Source of the DNA: Streptomyces toyocaensis
Lineage (GTDB): Bacteria; Actinomycetota; Actinomycetes; Streptomycetales; Streptomycetaceae
Direction: 5' to 3'
NCBI RefSeq assembly: GCF_000725125.1
Contig: NZ_JFCB01000026.1
Span: forward strand, 50,954 to 114,953
DNA length: 64,000 nt
Part shown: positions 26,009 through 34,192 of the stretch, piece after piece
Position numbering within the stretch: the stretch's first letter is position 1
How the letters are laid out: the number at the start of each line of letters is the position of its first letter
Notes under the pieces: model-generated
The model's input: the letters and a program-made list of their open reading frames with translations, nothing else
What the model was told of the DNA's origin: nothing
Database searches by the model: none
Position numbers and translations under genes: made by a program

Positions 26009-27065
26009 TCCGGTGGGCGGCGGCCACGACCTGCGCCACCACGGCGACGCCGAGGTCCGCGACGACGGTTCCACGCTGGTGGACCTCGCGGTGAACGTCC
26101 GCGCGGACACGCCTCCGGGGTGGCTGCGGGAGCACGTGGCCGGGTCGCTGTCCGGGCTGGCCGCCTACCCGGACGGGCGGGCGGCGCGTGCGGCGGTGGC
26201 GGCGCGGCACGGGCTGCCGGTGGACCGGGTGCTGCTGACGGCCGGGGCCGCGGAGGCGTTCGTGCTGCTGGCGCGGGCACTGAAGGTGCGCCGGCCGGTG
26301 GTGGTGCATCCGCAGTTCACGGAGCCGGAGGCGGCGCTGCGGGACGCCGGGCACACGGTGGACCGCGTGCTGCTGCGGGAGGCGGACGGTTTCCGGCTGG
26401 ACCCGGCGGCGGTGCCCGGGGACGCGGACCTGGTGGTGATCGGCAACCCGACGAACCCGACGTCGGTGCTCCACCCGGCCGCCGCCGTCGCCGGGCTGGC
26501 CCGGCCGGGGCGGACGCTGGTGGTGGACGAGGCGTTCATGGACGCGGTGCCGGGCGAGCGCGAGGCGCTGGCCGGGCGCGTGGACGTGCCCGGTCTCGTC
26601 GTCCTGCGCAGCCTCACCAAGACGTGGGGGCTGGCGGGACTGCGGATCGGCTATGTGCTGGCCGCCCCGGAGACCGTGGCGGAGCTGGAGCGCGCCCAGC
26701 CGCTGTGGCCGGTGTCCACCCCGGCCCTGGCGGCGGCGGAGGCGTGCGTGGGGTCACGGGCGCTCGCGGAGGCGGCGCGGGCGGCGGACCGTGTCGCGGC
26801 GGACCGCGCCCATCTGATCGCGGGACTGCGGGACTTCTCCGGTCACGGGCTGCGGGTCGTGGAGCCCGCCGAGGGCCCGTTCGTCCTGGTCCGGGTGGCG
26901 CACGCGGCGACGGTACGGCACCGGCTGCGCGACCTCGGTTACGCGGTGCGGAGGGGGGACACGTTCCCGGGGCTCGGTGAGGAGTGGCTGCGCCTGGCGG
27001 TACGGGACCGGGGGACGGTGGACGGATTCCTCGACGCGCTGGGCCGGGCCCTGAGAACGGTGTGA
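25998..27065 (+). CDS. cobC: CobC-like PLP-dependent aminotransferase/decarboxylase
   Basis: The 355-residue fold-type I PLP enzyme resembles histidinol-phosphate aminotransferase and CobC/CobD-type L-threonine-phosphate decarboxylase. Motifs: TAGAAEAFVLLARAL, VVIGNPTNPTSVLHP, VVDEAFMD and the PLP lysine in SLTKTWGLAGLRIGY (Lys208). By position at the end of the cobalamin operon it most likely makes the aminopropanol moiety from L-threonine phosphate, for use by CobD. Aminotransferase activity elsewhere cannot be excluded. It ends at a repeat/terminator region. Confidence 0.87.
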   Translation: MRTDPVGGGHDLRHHGDAEVRDDGSTLVDLAVNVRADTPPGWLREHVAGSLSGLAAYPDGRAARAAVAARHGLPVDRVLLTAGAAEAFVLLARALKVRRPVVVHPQFTEPEAALRDAGHTVDRVLLREADGFRLDPAAVPGDADLVVIGNPTNPTSVLHPAAAVAGLARPGRTLVVDEAFMDAVPGEREALAGRVDVPGLVVLRSLTKTWGLAGLRIGYVLAAPETVAELERAQPLWPVSTPALAAAEACVGSRALAEAARAADRVAADRAHLIAGLRDFSGHGLRVVEPAEGPFVLVRVAHAATVRHRLRDLGYAVRRGDTFPGLGEEWLRLAVRDRGTVDGFLDALGRALRTV

Positions 27066-27069
27066 CCCG

Positions 27070-27148
27070 CCCCCGCCGCCCCTTCCCGTTCCCGTCCTCC
27101 GGGGGCGCTGCCCCCGGACCCCCGCTCCTCGAACGCCGGAGGGGCTGA
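27070..27148 (+). repeat. GC-rich dispersed repeat, copy B, after cobC
   Basis: This is the intergenic counterpart of the element inside cobB. It has the CCCCCGCCGCCCCTTCCCG start, the perfect hairpin CCGGGGGC (27099-27106) and GCCCCCGG (27110-27117), and the CGCCGGAGGGGCTGA end, which also forms one arm of the following terminator hairpin. Confidence 0.75.
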
Positions 27149-27162
27149 ATGTCAGCCCCTCC
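27138..27162. terminator. Bidirectional terminator between cobC and the LAETG protein gene
   Basis: GGAGGGGCTGA (27138-27148) and TCAGCCCCTCC (27152-27162) form a perfect 11-bp stem with loop ATG. It lies between two convergent genes, 72 bases after the cobC stop and 14 bases beyond the stop of the minus-strand gene, so it can serve both. Confidence 0.8.
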
Positions 27163-27176
27163 AACGTCCGAGGGGG

Positions 27177-28115
27177 TCAGTTGCCGCGGCCCCGGCGGGA
27201 CAGGGCCACCGCTCCGGCGCCCGCCGCGAGGAGGGCGACCGCGCCGCCCGCGACGTAGGGCGTCATCGAGTCGCCGCCCGTCTCGGCGAGGTTGGCCGCC
27301 TTCGGCTCCGGCCGCTCCGCCCGCGCCCCCTGCGGGTGCGCGCCGGCGGCCTCCTCCTGGGCCTCGGAGGCGTCAGGCGTCTGGCACTTGGCCTCGGCCA
27401 GGGTGAGCGTGCCGTCGACCTCGGCGACGTTCAGCTTCAGCGGGTTCACGGAGACCTGGAGCCGGAGGGCGGTCGCCGCGGCCGTGGTCGACGTGGTCAC
27501 GGTCTCGGACAGCGCCAGCCGGACCGTGCCCACGCCCGGCACCTCGACATGGGTGGGACCGCCGGAGGTCAGGGTGACGCGTTTGCCGAGGACGGTCACC
27601 GAGGCCGGCAGGGTCGCCGAGGCGTGCGGGGGCTTCCCCGCCTCACAGACGGCCTTGGAGGCGATCGTCTCGAGCTCGACGACCGACAGCAGCGGCAGAC
27701 CGGGGACGTGGATCCGGGCCTTGGCGAGGGTGGTGGACGCCTCGGCCCGCCCGCCGTTCACCGTCGCCCTGGCGTCGGCCGCCTCCGCCCGCAGCACGCT
27801 GAACGGCTTGCCGCCGTCGACGCCGTCCAGGCTCGCGGTGAGGGCCGTCTTCCGCGCGCTCCGCGGTGCCCGGACCTCGTTGAGGGTGACGGCGAGCGGG
27901 GCGTGCACGGTCTTGTTGAGCAGGGACACGTCGAGCCCGGTGCGCAGCACGGCGGCGCTCGCGCTGCCGTGCTCCCCGGTGGCGTGCGCGGTGCCCGCCC
28001 CGGCCAGGGCGGCGGGACCCGCGGTGAGGGCGGCGGCCGCGGCGACGGCGGCCCAACGGCGCGCGGGCATAAGGGCGTTGATGGTGTACACGGTGGTGGG
28101 ACCCCCATGGGACAT
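27177..28115 (-). CDS. Secreted sortase substrate with LAETG wall-sorting signal (SCO1860-like)
   Basis: The 312-residue protein has an N-terminal signal peptide (ARRWAAVAAAAALTAGPAAL, cleavage probably after AHA) and ends with a complete sorting signal: LAETG near residue 280, a hydrophobic segment and the charged tail SRRGRGN. LAxTG is the motif used by Streptomyces class E sortases, so it should be covalently anchored to peptidoglycan. The middle is beta-rich with two cysteines and resembles no enzyme. A Pro/Ala/Glu-rich spacer precedes the LAETG. Start may instead be the ATG at 28070, which puts the signal peptide at the very N-terminus. Confidence 0.8.
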   Translation of the reverse strand: MSHGGPTTVYTINALMPARRWAAVAAAAALTAGPAALAGAGTAHATGEHGSASAAVLRTGLDVSLLNKTVHAPLAVTLNEVRAPRSARKTALTASLDGVDGGKPFSVLRAEAADARATVNGGRAEASTTLAKARIHVPGLPLLSVVELETIASKAVCEAGKPPHASATLPASVTVLGKRVTLTSGGPTHVEVPGVGTVRLALSETVTTSTTAAATALRLQVSVNPLKLNVAEVDGTLTLAEAKCQTPDASEAQEEAAGAHPQGARAERPEPKAANLAETGGDSMTPYVAGGAVALLAAGAGAVALSRRGRGN

Positions 28116-28163
28116 GACTGGGACCCGGCAAGAATGTCCGCGCGCGCGGCGGGACGTCAGCGA

Positions 28164-28201
28164 TCCGCCGGCTCTTCACTCCTTCGTGGAGAACCGGCGG
28201 A
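28164..28201 (-). terminator. Terminator hairpin downstream of the amidohydrolase
   Basis: TCCGCCGG (28164-28171) and CCGGCGGA (28194-28201) form an 8-bp stem enclosing a smaller CTCC/GGAG hairpin with a TTCGT loop. It lies 68 bases past the amidohydrolase stop codon on the minus strand. Confidence 0.6.
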
Positions 28202-28268
28202 CATGTTCGAATCACGGGGTACGGCTGTTCCCCGCCGTCACCCTCGTGCGTCCCACCGGGGCGCGTTC

Positions 28269-29360
28269 CTACCCGACCACGCGCCCGTTCAGCACCACCC
28301 GGCGCGGATCCGCCAGCACGCGCAGGTCCGCGCGCGGGTCGGAGCCGTAGACCACCAGGTCCGCCGGTGCCCCCTCCTCCAGGCCGGGGCGGCCGAGCCA
28401 CCTCCGGGCCGCCCAGGTGCCTGCGGCAAGGGCCTCGACGGCCGGGATGCCGGCCCTGGCCAGCTCCGCCACCTCGTCGGCTGCCAGGCCGTGCGGGAGC
28501 GACCCGCCGGCGTCCGTGCCGACGAAGACGGGGATGCCCGCGTCGTAGGCGGAACGCACGGTGTCGTAGCGGCGTTCGTGGAGCCTGCGCATATGGGCCG
28601 ACCAGCGGGGGAACTTGGACTCGCCGCCGTCGGCGAGCGCGGGGAAGGTGGCGATGTTGACGAGCGTGGGGACGATCGCCACGCCCCGTTCGGCGAAGAG
28701 GGGGATGGTCTCGTCGGTCAGCCCCGTCGCGTGCTCGACGCAGTCGATGCCGGCCTCGACCAGGTCCCGCAGGGAGTCCTCCGCGAAGCAGTGCGCGGTG
28801 ACGCGGGCGCCCAGCCGGTGCGCCTCGGCGATCGCCGCCTCGACCGCGCCCCGCGGCCAGCAGGCCGACAGGTCGCCCAGGTCGCGGTCGATCCAGTCGC
28901 CGACCAGCTTCACCCATCCGTCGCCACGCCGGGCCTCCTGCGCGACGTACGCCGCGAGGTCCTCGGGTTCGACCTCCCAGGCGTAGTTCCGGATGTAGCG
29001 GCGGGTGCGGGCGATGTGCCGTCCGGCCCGGACGATCTTCGGGAGGTCGTCGCGGTCGTCGATCCAGCGGGTGTCGGAGGGGGAGCCCGCGTCGCGCAGC
29101 AGCAGGGCGCCGGCGTCGCGGTCGGTGAGCGCCTGCTTCTCGGCGACGTCCTCGGGGACCGCGCCGTGCCGGTCGAGGCCGACATGGCAGTGGGCGTCGA
29201 CAAGACCGGGCAGCACCCAGCCGTCGACGGTGCGGACGTCCCGGGCGCCGGGCGGACGGTCGTAGGTGATCCGGCCGCCGACGACCCACAGTTCGTCACG
29301 GACCTCGTCCGGGCCGACGAGGATCCGCCCCTTCACGTGCAGCACCGCGCGTTCGCTCAT
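28269..29360 (-). CDS. Metal-dependent amidohydrolase
   Basis: The 363-residue protein has the amidohydrolase TIM-barrel metal sites: LPGLVDAHCHVGLD (HxH, near residue 58), the lysine in GWVKLVGDW, AHCFAEDSL and CVEHATG (histidines), and FVGTDAGGS (aspartate). An N-terminal and C-terminal beta-sandwich frame the barrel (ILVGPDEVRDELWVVGG; PADLVVYGSDPRADL). This subgroup is imidazolonepropionase/prolidase-like; the substrate is unknown. The ATG at 29360 (MSERAV) is preferred over one 3 codons upstream. Confidence 0.85.
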   Translation of the reverse strand: MSERAVLHVKGRILVGPDEVRDELWVVGGRITYDRPPGARDVRTVDGWVLPGLVDAHCHVGLDRHGAVPEDVAEKQALTDRDAGALLLRDAGSPSDTRWIDDRDDLPKIVRAGRHIARTRRYIRNYAWEVEPEDLAAYVAQEARRGDGWVKLVGDWIDRDLGDLSACWPRGAVEAAIAEAHRLGARVTAHCFAEDSLRDLVEAGIDCVEHATGLTDETIPLFAERGVAIVPTLVNIATFPALADGGESKFPRWSAHMRRLHERRYDTVRSAYDAGIPVFVGTDAGGSLPHGLAADEVAELARAGIPAVEALAAGTWAARRWLGRPGLEEGAPADLVVYGSDPRADLRVLADPRRVVLNGRVVG

Positions 29361-29443
29361 GCACCGCACCCTAGTCAGGCATCACTCGGACGTCCCCACC
29401 CGGTCCAGGTCTCCGCCTCCGCCTCCGCCACGGCGGGCACCCG

Positions 29444-29481
29444 CCGGCGGCCCGGACCGCGCGGGCGGTCCGGGCCGCCGG
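29444..29481 (-). terminator. Terminator of the phospholipase-D-like gene
   Basis: A perfect 17-bp stem (29444-29460 pairing with 29465-29481) with loop GCGG begins four bases after the stop codon of the minus-strand gene. Very stable and typical in form for Streptomyces. Confidence 0.85.
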
Positions 29482-29484
29482 GGC

Positions 29485-31947
29485 CTACTTGTTGGCGAAG
29501 GCGTCCCGCAGCCGCATCTCGTTGAACTTGTTCCCGTCGTAGTCGTCCGAGTACGTCAGCGACAGCCGGCCGTTCGGCGCGAGGGCCACCGCGGGACCGC
29601 CCTGGCCGCCGCCCGACACCACGTTCATGCGCAGGGCGGGCAGGCGTCCCGTGGTGGTGCCGTCGAAGCCGAACCCGCGGGCCCACACGTCGTCGAACCC
29701 GTCGACGAAGGCCTCCCTCCAGGTCACCACGAAGTCACCACCGTCGGAGACCGCCACGTCGGGATCGCTCTGGGCACCGATGGGACGGCCGGAGGGCACC
29801 TGTGCGGTGTCCGGCGTGGACCGTGCCTCGGCGCCGTTCGCCGCACCGGCCGCCGAGAACGTCCGGTGGTACACCCGGTCCTCGCGTACGACCGTGCCGG
29901 TGCCGGTGGTGTACTCGTCCGCCCAAGCGGCCACGATCCGTCCGTCGGCGGTGACCGCCACCGCGGGCCTGGTCTGCTGGCCGTCGGTGAGCGAGTTGGC
30001 GACCTTGCGCGCGACGGCGAAGCCGCCCGAGGCGTTCAGCTCGGCGAGACCGATGTTGATCCCGCCGTTGCCGTCCGCGTCGTCCTCCCACACGATCGCC
30101 GTCCGGCCGGCGTCGTCGATGGCCGCGTCCGGGCGCCGGTTGGCGCCTGCGGCGCCGGAGTTGATCGTGCTGACCTGGACGTCCTGGTAGCGCAGGGCCC
30201 CGGTGCCGGACCAGCCGCTCGCGTGGACCTGGTTCAGCGTCGACCCGTCGGCCGTGGACTCCCAGGCCACGGTGTAGCCACCGTCGCCGGCGACGGCGAC
30301 GGTCGGCCGGAGCTGGTCGCCGCTGCCCGAGGCGTGCGGGCGCGGCAGCGTGGTCACGGTCCCGTCCGGGGCGACCCTGCGCACGGCGATGTCCCCGTAC
30401 TTGTTGCCGTCGTCGTCAGCGGTCCACACGACGATCGCGTTGCCTTCGTCGTCGACGCCGACGTCGGGCTTCTGGTTCGACCAGGTCGTGTTGGTCCCGC
30501 TGGTGCTGAGCTTCTTCTCGGTCCACAGCGGCACACCGTCCTTGTACATGCGGATGTACACGTCGGTACCGAGCTCGGTGTCCGAGGCGTCGTGACGGTC
30601 GCCCTCCTCGTAGACCACCGCGGTGTACGTGCCGGTGGTGGTGCCGCCGGAGGCGACCGCGCTGTAGTGCTGGTCCCCGGCGGCCTGCACGTTGACCCGC
30701 GAGTAGTGCTGGGCGGTGGAGCCGTACACGGCGGAGTCGATGTCGTAGGTGCCCTGCCGGACGGCGTCGAAGTTGTCGACGTACGCCTGGTAGATCGTCG
30801 GGTCGTCGATCCTCAGCAGCGTCTCGTCGTTGCGCTGGAGCGCGCCCTTGGTCCAGTTGTGCGAGCCGGTGTAGACGTGCCGGACCTGGGTGCCGTCGGA
30901 CTTCTGCCACTCGGTGAGCAGGTACTTGGAGTGGGTGGTGCCGCGGTTGCAGGTGATCGTCGAGTAGCGGCAGCCGCCGGGGCGGTTGGCGTACACGGGG
31001 ATGTTCAGCCCGGTCAGCTCGTTCACGCCCGCGTTGTCGCCGTCACCGTTGGGGTCGCTCAGGTCGCGGCCGTTGACCTCGATGGTGCAGCCGGCCGCCT
31101 GCTTGGCCTCCAGGGCCGTGAAGATCGCGGGGCGGGTGCTGCGCTCGTCGAGCTCGGCGGCGGAGATCCGGATCCGGCCGGCGCGGGCGCAGTCCACGTC
31201 GTCGATGAAGGAGGCGACGACATCGGCGTTCCCGTAGTGCGAGGCGTCCGAGGACGTGTTGCGCGGGAAGAAGAACGCCTCGACCGGGGCGTCCGGGTCG
31301 CTGGTCGTGTGGTCGTAGGTGGTGTGCAGCGAGTCACCCGCGTGGGCGACCTGGTCCCGGAAGTGCGCGACGTAGCGCCCGGCCAGGGTCGCGTTGTCCG
31401 AGACGACCAGCGCGTTGTTGAGCTCGCCCGACTGGCCGACGTGGATGTTCTGCGAGCTCTGCCAGACCACGTTCTTCCGCCCGTCGTCCAGGGCGGTGAA
31501 CACGAAGTACTTGTCGTGGTTGATGGCCGTGGTGTCGTCCGGGCCGTTACCGAGGCAGCTGTTGGTGCACCACGTCCACGTGGAGCCGCCCTTCAGCTCG
31601 TCGGCGGTGAACGGCACGCTGATGGACTCGTTGCGCTTCTCCGAGACCATCCTCAGGGTGACCCCGCGGTCCTGCGCCGCGAGCATCTTGGTCTTCAGCT
31701 CCGGGAGACCGAACCAGTACATCCCCATGTAGATGGTGGAGTCGGGCGCCGCCCGGTCGACGAGCCCGGCGAGGTCGTTCAGGATCGAGTGGTCCAGGGT
31801 GCTGCTGCCCGGCTTGGTGTAGTTGAACACCGCCTTGTAGTCACCCGACGTCACGTCCGTCGCGTGGGCGGTGGTGGGAGCCAGCAGCGACAGGCCCAGC
31901 AGGGCGGGGACGGCGAGGGAGCCCGCGAGCCGTATTCGTCTTCGCAC
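29485..31947 (-). CDS. Secreted phospholipase-D-superfamily protein with C-terminal beta-repeat domain
   Basis: The 820-residue protein starts with a signal peptide (RRRIRLAGSLAVPALLGLSL, cleavage near AHA). The N-terminal 410 residues form a PLD-type double domain with HxK motifs NHDKYFVF near residue 144 and THSKYLLTEW near residue 339, each followed by a serine/asparagine segment (WQSSQNIHVG; YTGSHNWTKG). The usual aspartate of HxK(x4)D is Thr in the first and Glu in the second. The C-terminal half consists of repeats with the pattern DVAVDDxGxxVVxWxDDxDGN, suggesting a beta-propeller. Its substrate could be phospholipid or nucleic acid. GTG start with AAGGA upstream; strong terminator follows. 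Confidence 0.8.
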   Translation of the reverse strand: MRRRIRLAGSLAVPALLGLSLLAPTTAHATDVTSGDYKAVFNYTKPGSSTLDHSILNDLAGLVDRAAPDSTIYMGMYWFGLPELKTKMLAAQDRGVTLRMVSEKRNESISVPFTADELKGGSTWTWCTNSCLGNGPDDTTAINHDKYFVFTALDDGRKNVVWQSSQNIHVGQSGELNNALVVSDNATLAGRYVAHFRDQVAHAGDSLHTTYDHTTSDPDAPVEAFFFPRNTSSDASHYGNADVVASFIDDVDCARAGRIRISAAELDERSTRPAIFTALEAKQAAGCTIEVNGRDLSDPNGDGDNAGVNELTGLNIPVYANRPGGCRYSTITCNRGTTHSKYLLTEWQKSDGTQVRHVYTGSHNWTKGALQRNDETLLRIDDPTIYQAYVDNFDAVRQGTYDIDSAVYGSTAQHYSRVNVQAAGDQHYSAVASGGTTTGTYTAVVYEEGDRHDASDTELGTDVYIRMYKDGVPLWTEKKLSTSGTNTTWSNQKPDVGVDDEGNAIVVWTADDDGNKYGDIAVRRVAPDGTVTTLPRPHASGSGDQLRPTVAVAGDGGYTVAWESTADGSTLNQVHASGWSGTGALRYQDVQVSTINSGAAGANRRPDAAIDDAGRTAIVWEDDADGNGGINIGLAELNASGGFAVARKVANSLTDGQQTRPAVAVTADGRIVAAWADEYTTGTGTVVREDRVYHRTFSAAGAANGAEARSTPDTAQVPSGRPIGAQSDPDVAVSDGGDFVVTWREAFVDGFDDVWARGFGFDGTTTGRLPALRMNVVSGGGQGGPAVALAPNGRLSLTYSDDYDGNKFNEMRLRDAFANK

Positions 31948-32109
31948 GTGAACGCATCCTTGAGGTGAGGGTCCGGCACAGGAGCGACACCCTATTGACG
32001 CCCACGGTCATGATCAAAGCGGAGCTCCGGACGTCCCCGGCGGCGGCCCGGAACGGACCGGTTAGGCTCGCATGCGCGTACCGCGTCCCTGAGGGAAGAG
32101 AGCACCGCC

Positions 32110-33210
32110 GTGACCCACCTCCTCCTCGACCTGCCCCCGCTGAGCCCCGCGCGCTTCGCCTCGATCGAGGACCGGGTGGCGCGGCTGCTGAACACACGGC
32201 AGGACGTCGTGATCATGCAGGGTGAGGCGTTGCTGCCGCTGGAGGGCGCGATCCGCGGGACCGCCGGCCCCGGCACCACCGCGCTGAACGTCATCACGGG
32301 CCCCTACGGGCAGACCTTCGGCGACTGGCTGCGGGACTGCGGTGCCACCGTGATCGATCTGACGGTGCCCTTCCACACGGCGGTGACGGCCGGGCAGGTC
32401 CGGGACGCCCTCGCGGAGCACCCGCAGATCGACTTCGTCTCCCTGGTGCACGCGGAGGCCGCCACCGGGAACACCAACCCGGTCGCGGAGATCGGCGAGG
32501 TGGTGCGGGCGCACGGAGCGCTGTTCCACCTGGACGCGGTGGCGTCGATCGGGGCGGAGCCGGTGCTGCCCGACACGTGGGGCGTGGACCTGTGCGTGAT
32601 CGGCGCCCAGAAGGCCATGGGCGGCCCCGCCGGGGTGTCGGCCGTGTCGGTGAGCGAGCGCGCGTGGGCCCGGATGGCGGCGAACCCGCGCGCGCCGCGC
32701 CGCTCCTACCTCTCGCTGCTGGACTGGAAGGAGCGCTGGATCGACGGCGGCCGCAAGGCGTTGCCGCACGCGCCGGCCCAGCTGGAGATGCTGGCGCTGG
32801 AGGCGTGCGTGCAGCGGATCGACGCGGCGGGCCCGCGGGCGGTGATGGCACGCCACGCCGCCGCCGCGGCGTCGACGCGGGCGGGGGCACTGGCGCTGGG
32901 CGGCGGCCTCGAGCCGTACGTCCGTGACGCGGCGGAGGCCGCGCCGGTCGCCACGACGCTGCGCGCGCCGTCCGGCACGGTGGCGGCGGACCTGGTGGCC
33001 CGCGCCCTGTCCGCCGACCCCGCCCTTCCGCTGGCCGCGGGCGGCGGCGCCCTCGCCGCGGAGATGATCCGCGTCAACCACTACGGTCCCGAGGCGACGC
33101 CGGGCGCGGTGCGCGCGAGCCTGGTGGCACTGGGGGCGGCACTCGCGGAGAAGGGTCTCGACGTGGACGCCGCCGGCGCCCTGCGGGCTGCGGAAGCGGC
33201 CTGGCGCTGA
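32110..33210 (+). CDS. Class V aminotransferase (alanine-glyoxylate/serine-pyruvate type)
   Basis: The 366-residue PLP enzyme shows class V features: GPYGQTFGDWL, SLVHAEAATGNTNPVAEI, the PLP aspartate in LFHLDAVASIG and the PLP lysine in IGAQKAMGGPAGVSAV near residue 173. This resembles alanine-glyoxylate aminotransferase and the aminotransferase-like enzymes of purine or phosphonate metabolism. The substrate is unknown. GTG start with GAAGAGAG upstream. It is divergent from the phospholipase-D-like gene, with 162 bases between them, and precedes the ect control region. Confidence 0.83.
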   Translation: MTHLLLDLPPLSPARFASIEDRVARLLNTRQDVVIMQGEALLPLEGAIRGTAGPGTTALNVITGPYGQTFGDWLRDCGATVIDLTVPFHTAVTAGQVRDALAEHPQIDFVSLVHAEAATGNTNPVAEIGEVVRAHGALFHLDAVASIGAEPVLPDTWGVDLCVIGAQKAMGGPAGVSAVSVSERAWARMAANPRAPRRSYLSLLDWKERWIDGGRKALPHAPAQLEMLALEACVQRIDAAGPRAVMARHAAAAASTRAGALALGGGLEPYVRDAAEAAPVATTLRAPSGTVAADLVARALSADPALPLAAGGGALAAEMIRVNHYGPEATPGAVRASLVALGAALAEKGLDVDAAGALRAAEAAWR

Positions 33211-33611
33211 CCCGGGGGCAGGCCCCGCCCGTTGCTGCCGGATCATGACGGCCGAGTGGCCGGGGCCTGAATTCCGTGGGATTATCTGAATCCTTCATAC
33301 AGATTTTCTCGCGGCATTCTTTTGCTTATTCACCCACTGCCTTGCACAGTAGCTTCCCGTCATCTTCTGCCCGGTTTCCCGGGCCCTAAACGCTACGATT
33401 CAGAGAAGCGGAAGCGGGACCGTCACCGGAGTTACACAGTTGTGACCGGTTACACATCGAGTCCGATATGTACTCTTTCCACCAGGGCAAATGGTGCATA
33501 TCTTCAAGATCTCGCGCAGACCCACACGCTCGCGCGATAACATAGATCCTGCTCGCGCGAAACCCCTGCAGAAGATGCAATCTTGAATTTACCTCGGTAA
33601 GTTCAATTCGC
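33211..33611 (+). promoter_or_regulatory. ectABCD control region with GlnR-type box and repeats
   Basis: These 401 bases contain no gene and are clearly richer in A+T than their surroundings. A GTTAC-N6-GTGAC element (33431-33435, 33442-33446), followed by GTTAC at 33449-33453, fits the GlnR/MtrA type of box. GlnR repression of ectABCD has been reported for S. coelicolor, as I recall. The same stretch is a direct repeat of ACCGG(AG)TTACACA (33425-33438, 33445-33456). GCTCGCGCGA occurs twice (33528-33537, 33551-33560), with a partial third copy CTCGCGC at 33511. A 24-bp palindrome just before ectA is listed separately. I could not assign a -10 box with confidence. Confidence 0.65.
33583..33606 (+). 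promoter_or_regulatory. 24-bp imperfect palindrome immediately before ectA
   Basis: TTGAATTTACC (33583-33593) and GGTAAGTTCAA (33596-33606) are inverted with one mismatched pair, around TC. The element ends 5 bases before the ectA ATG and covers the place where a ribosome-binding site would be; no clear Shine-Dalgarno sequence is otherwise present. It could be an operator, or an RNA hairpin that limits translation. Confidence 0.45.
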
Positions 33612-34118
33612 ATGACTGCCGCACAAGCAGACCTGCAAATCGACCGCCCCACCGTGGCGGACGGAGCCGTGCTGTGGCGGATAGCCAAAGACTCGAAGGT
33701 CCTCGACCTGAACTCGTCGTACAGCTATCTGCTGTGGTGCCGTGACTTCGCCGCCACCTCGGCCGTCGCTCGCGACGAGAGCGGAGAGCCGATCGGCTTC
33801 GTCAGCGGATACCTGCGGCCCGACAGTCCGCGCACCCTGCTCGTCTGGCAGGTCGCGGTCGACGCGTCGTACCGCGGCCGCGGCCTGGCCGCCGCCCTGC
33901 TCGACGGTCTGGCCGCCCGGACCGCGGCCGAGCACGGGGTGGACACCGTCGAGACGACCATCACACCGGGCAACACCGCGTCCGAGCGCCTGTTCACCGC
34001 GTTCGCGGAGCGCCACGGCGCCCTGCTGGAGCGCGAGGTGCTGTTCGAGGCCGGCGACTTCCCCGACGGGCCGCACGACCCCGAGGTCCTGTACCGCATC
34101 GGGCCGCTCGCGCACTGA
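33612..34118 (+). CDS. ectA: L-2,4-diaminobutyrate acetyltransferase EctA
   Basis: The 168-residue GNAT enzyme acetylates L-2,4-diaminobutyrate on N4, the second step of ectoine synthesis. It has the EctA pattern: RPTVADGAVLWRIAKDSKVLDLNSSYSYLLWCRDF, the acetyl-CoA loop in VAVDASYRGRGLAAALL and the C-terminal VETTITPGNTASERLF. First gene of the osmoprotectant operon; ectB follows after 74 bases. Confidence 0.96.
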   Translation: MTAAQADLQIDRPTVADGAVLWRIAKDSKVLDLNSSYSYLLWCRDFAATSAVARDESGEPIGFVSGYLRPDSPRTLLVWQVAVDASYRGRGLAAALLDGLAARTAAEHGVDTVETTITPGNTASERLFTAFAERHGALLEREVLFEAGDFPDGPHDPEVLYRIGPLAH

Positions 34119-34192
34119 CCGGCCGGCCGCCCCGCCCCTCCCTGATCTTCCGACTCCCTCTAACCTCCCACGCCACCGAGGAGCGATTCGCC

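Noticed and set aside
29266..31968. 900-codon plus-strand ORF opposite the PLD-like gene
   Set aside because: Its composition is a mirror of the sense codons; the minus-strand gene has a signal peptide, motifs and terminator.
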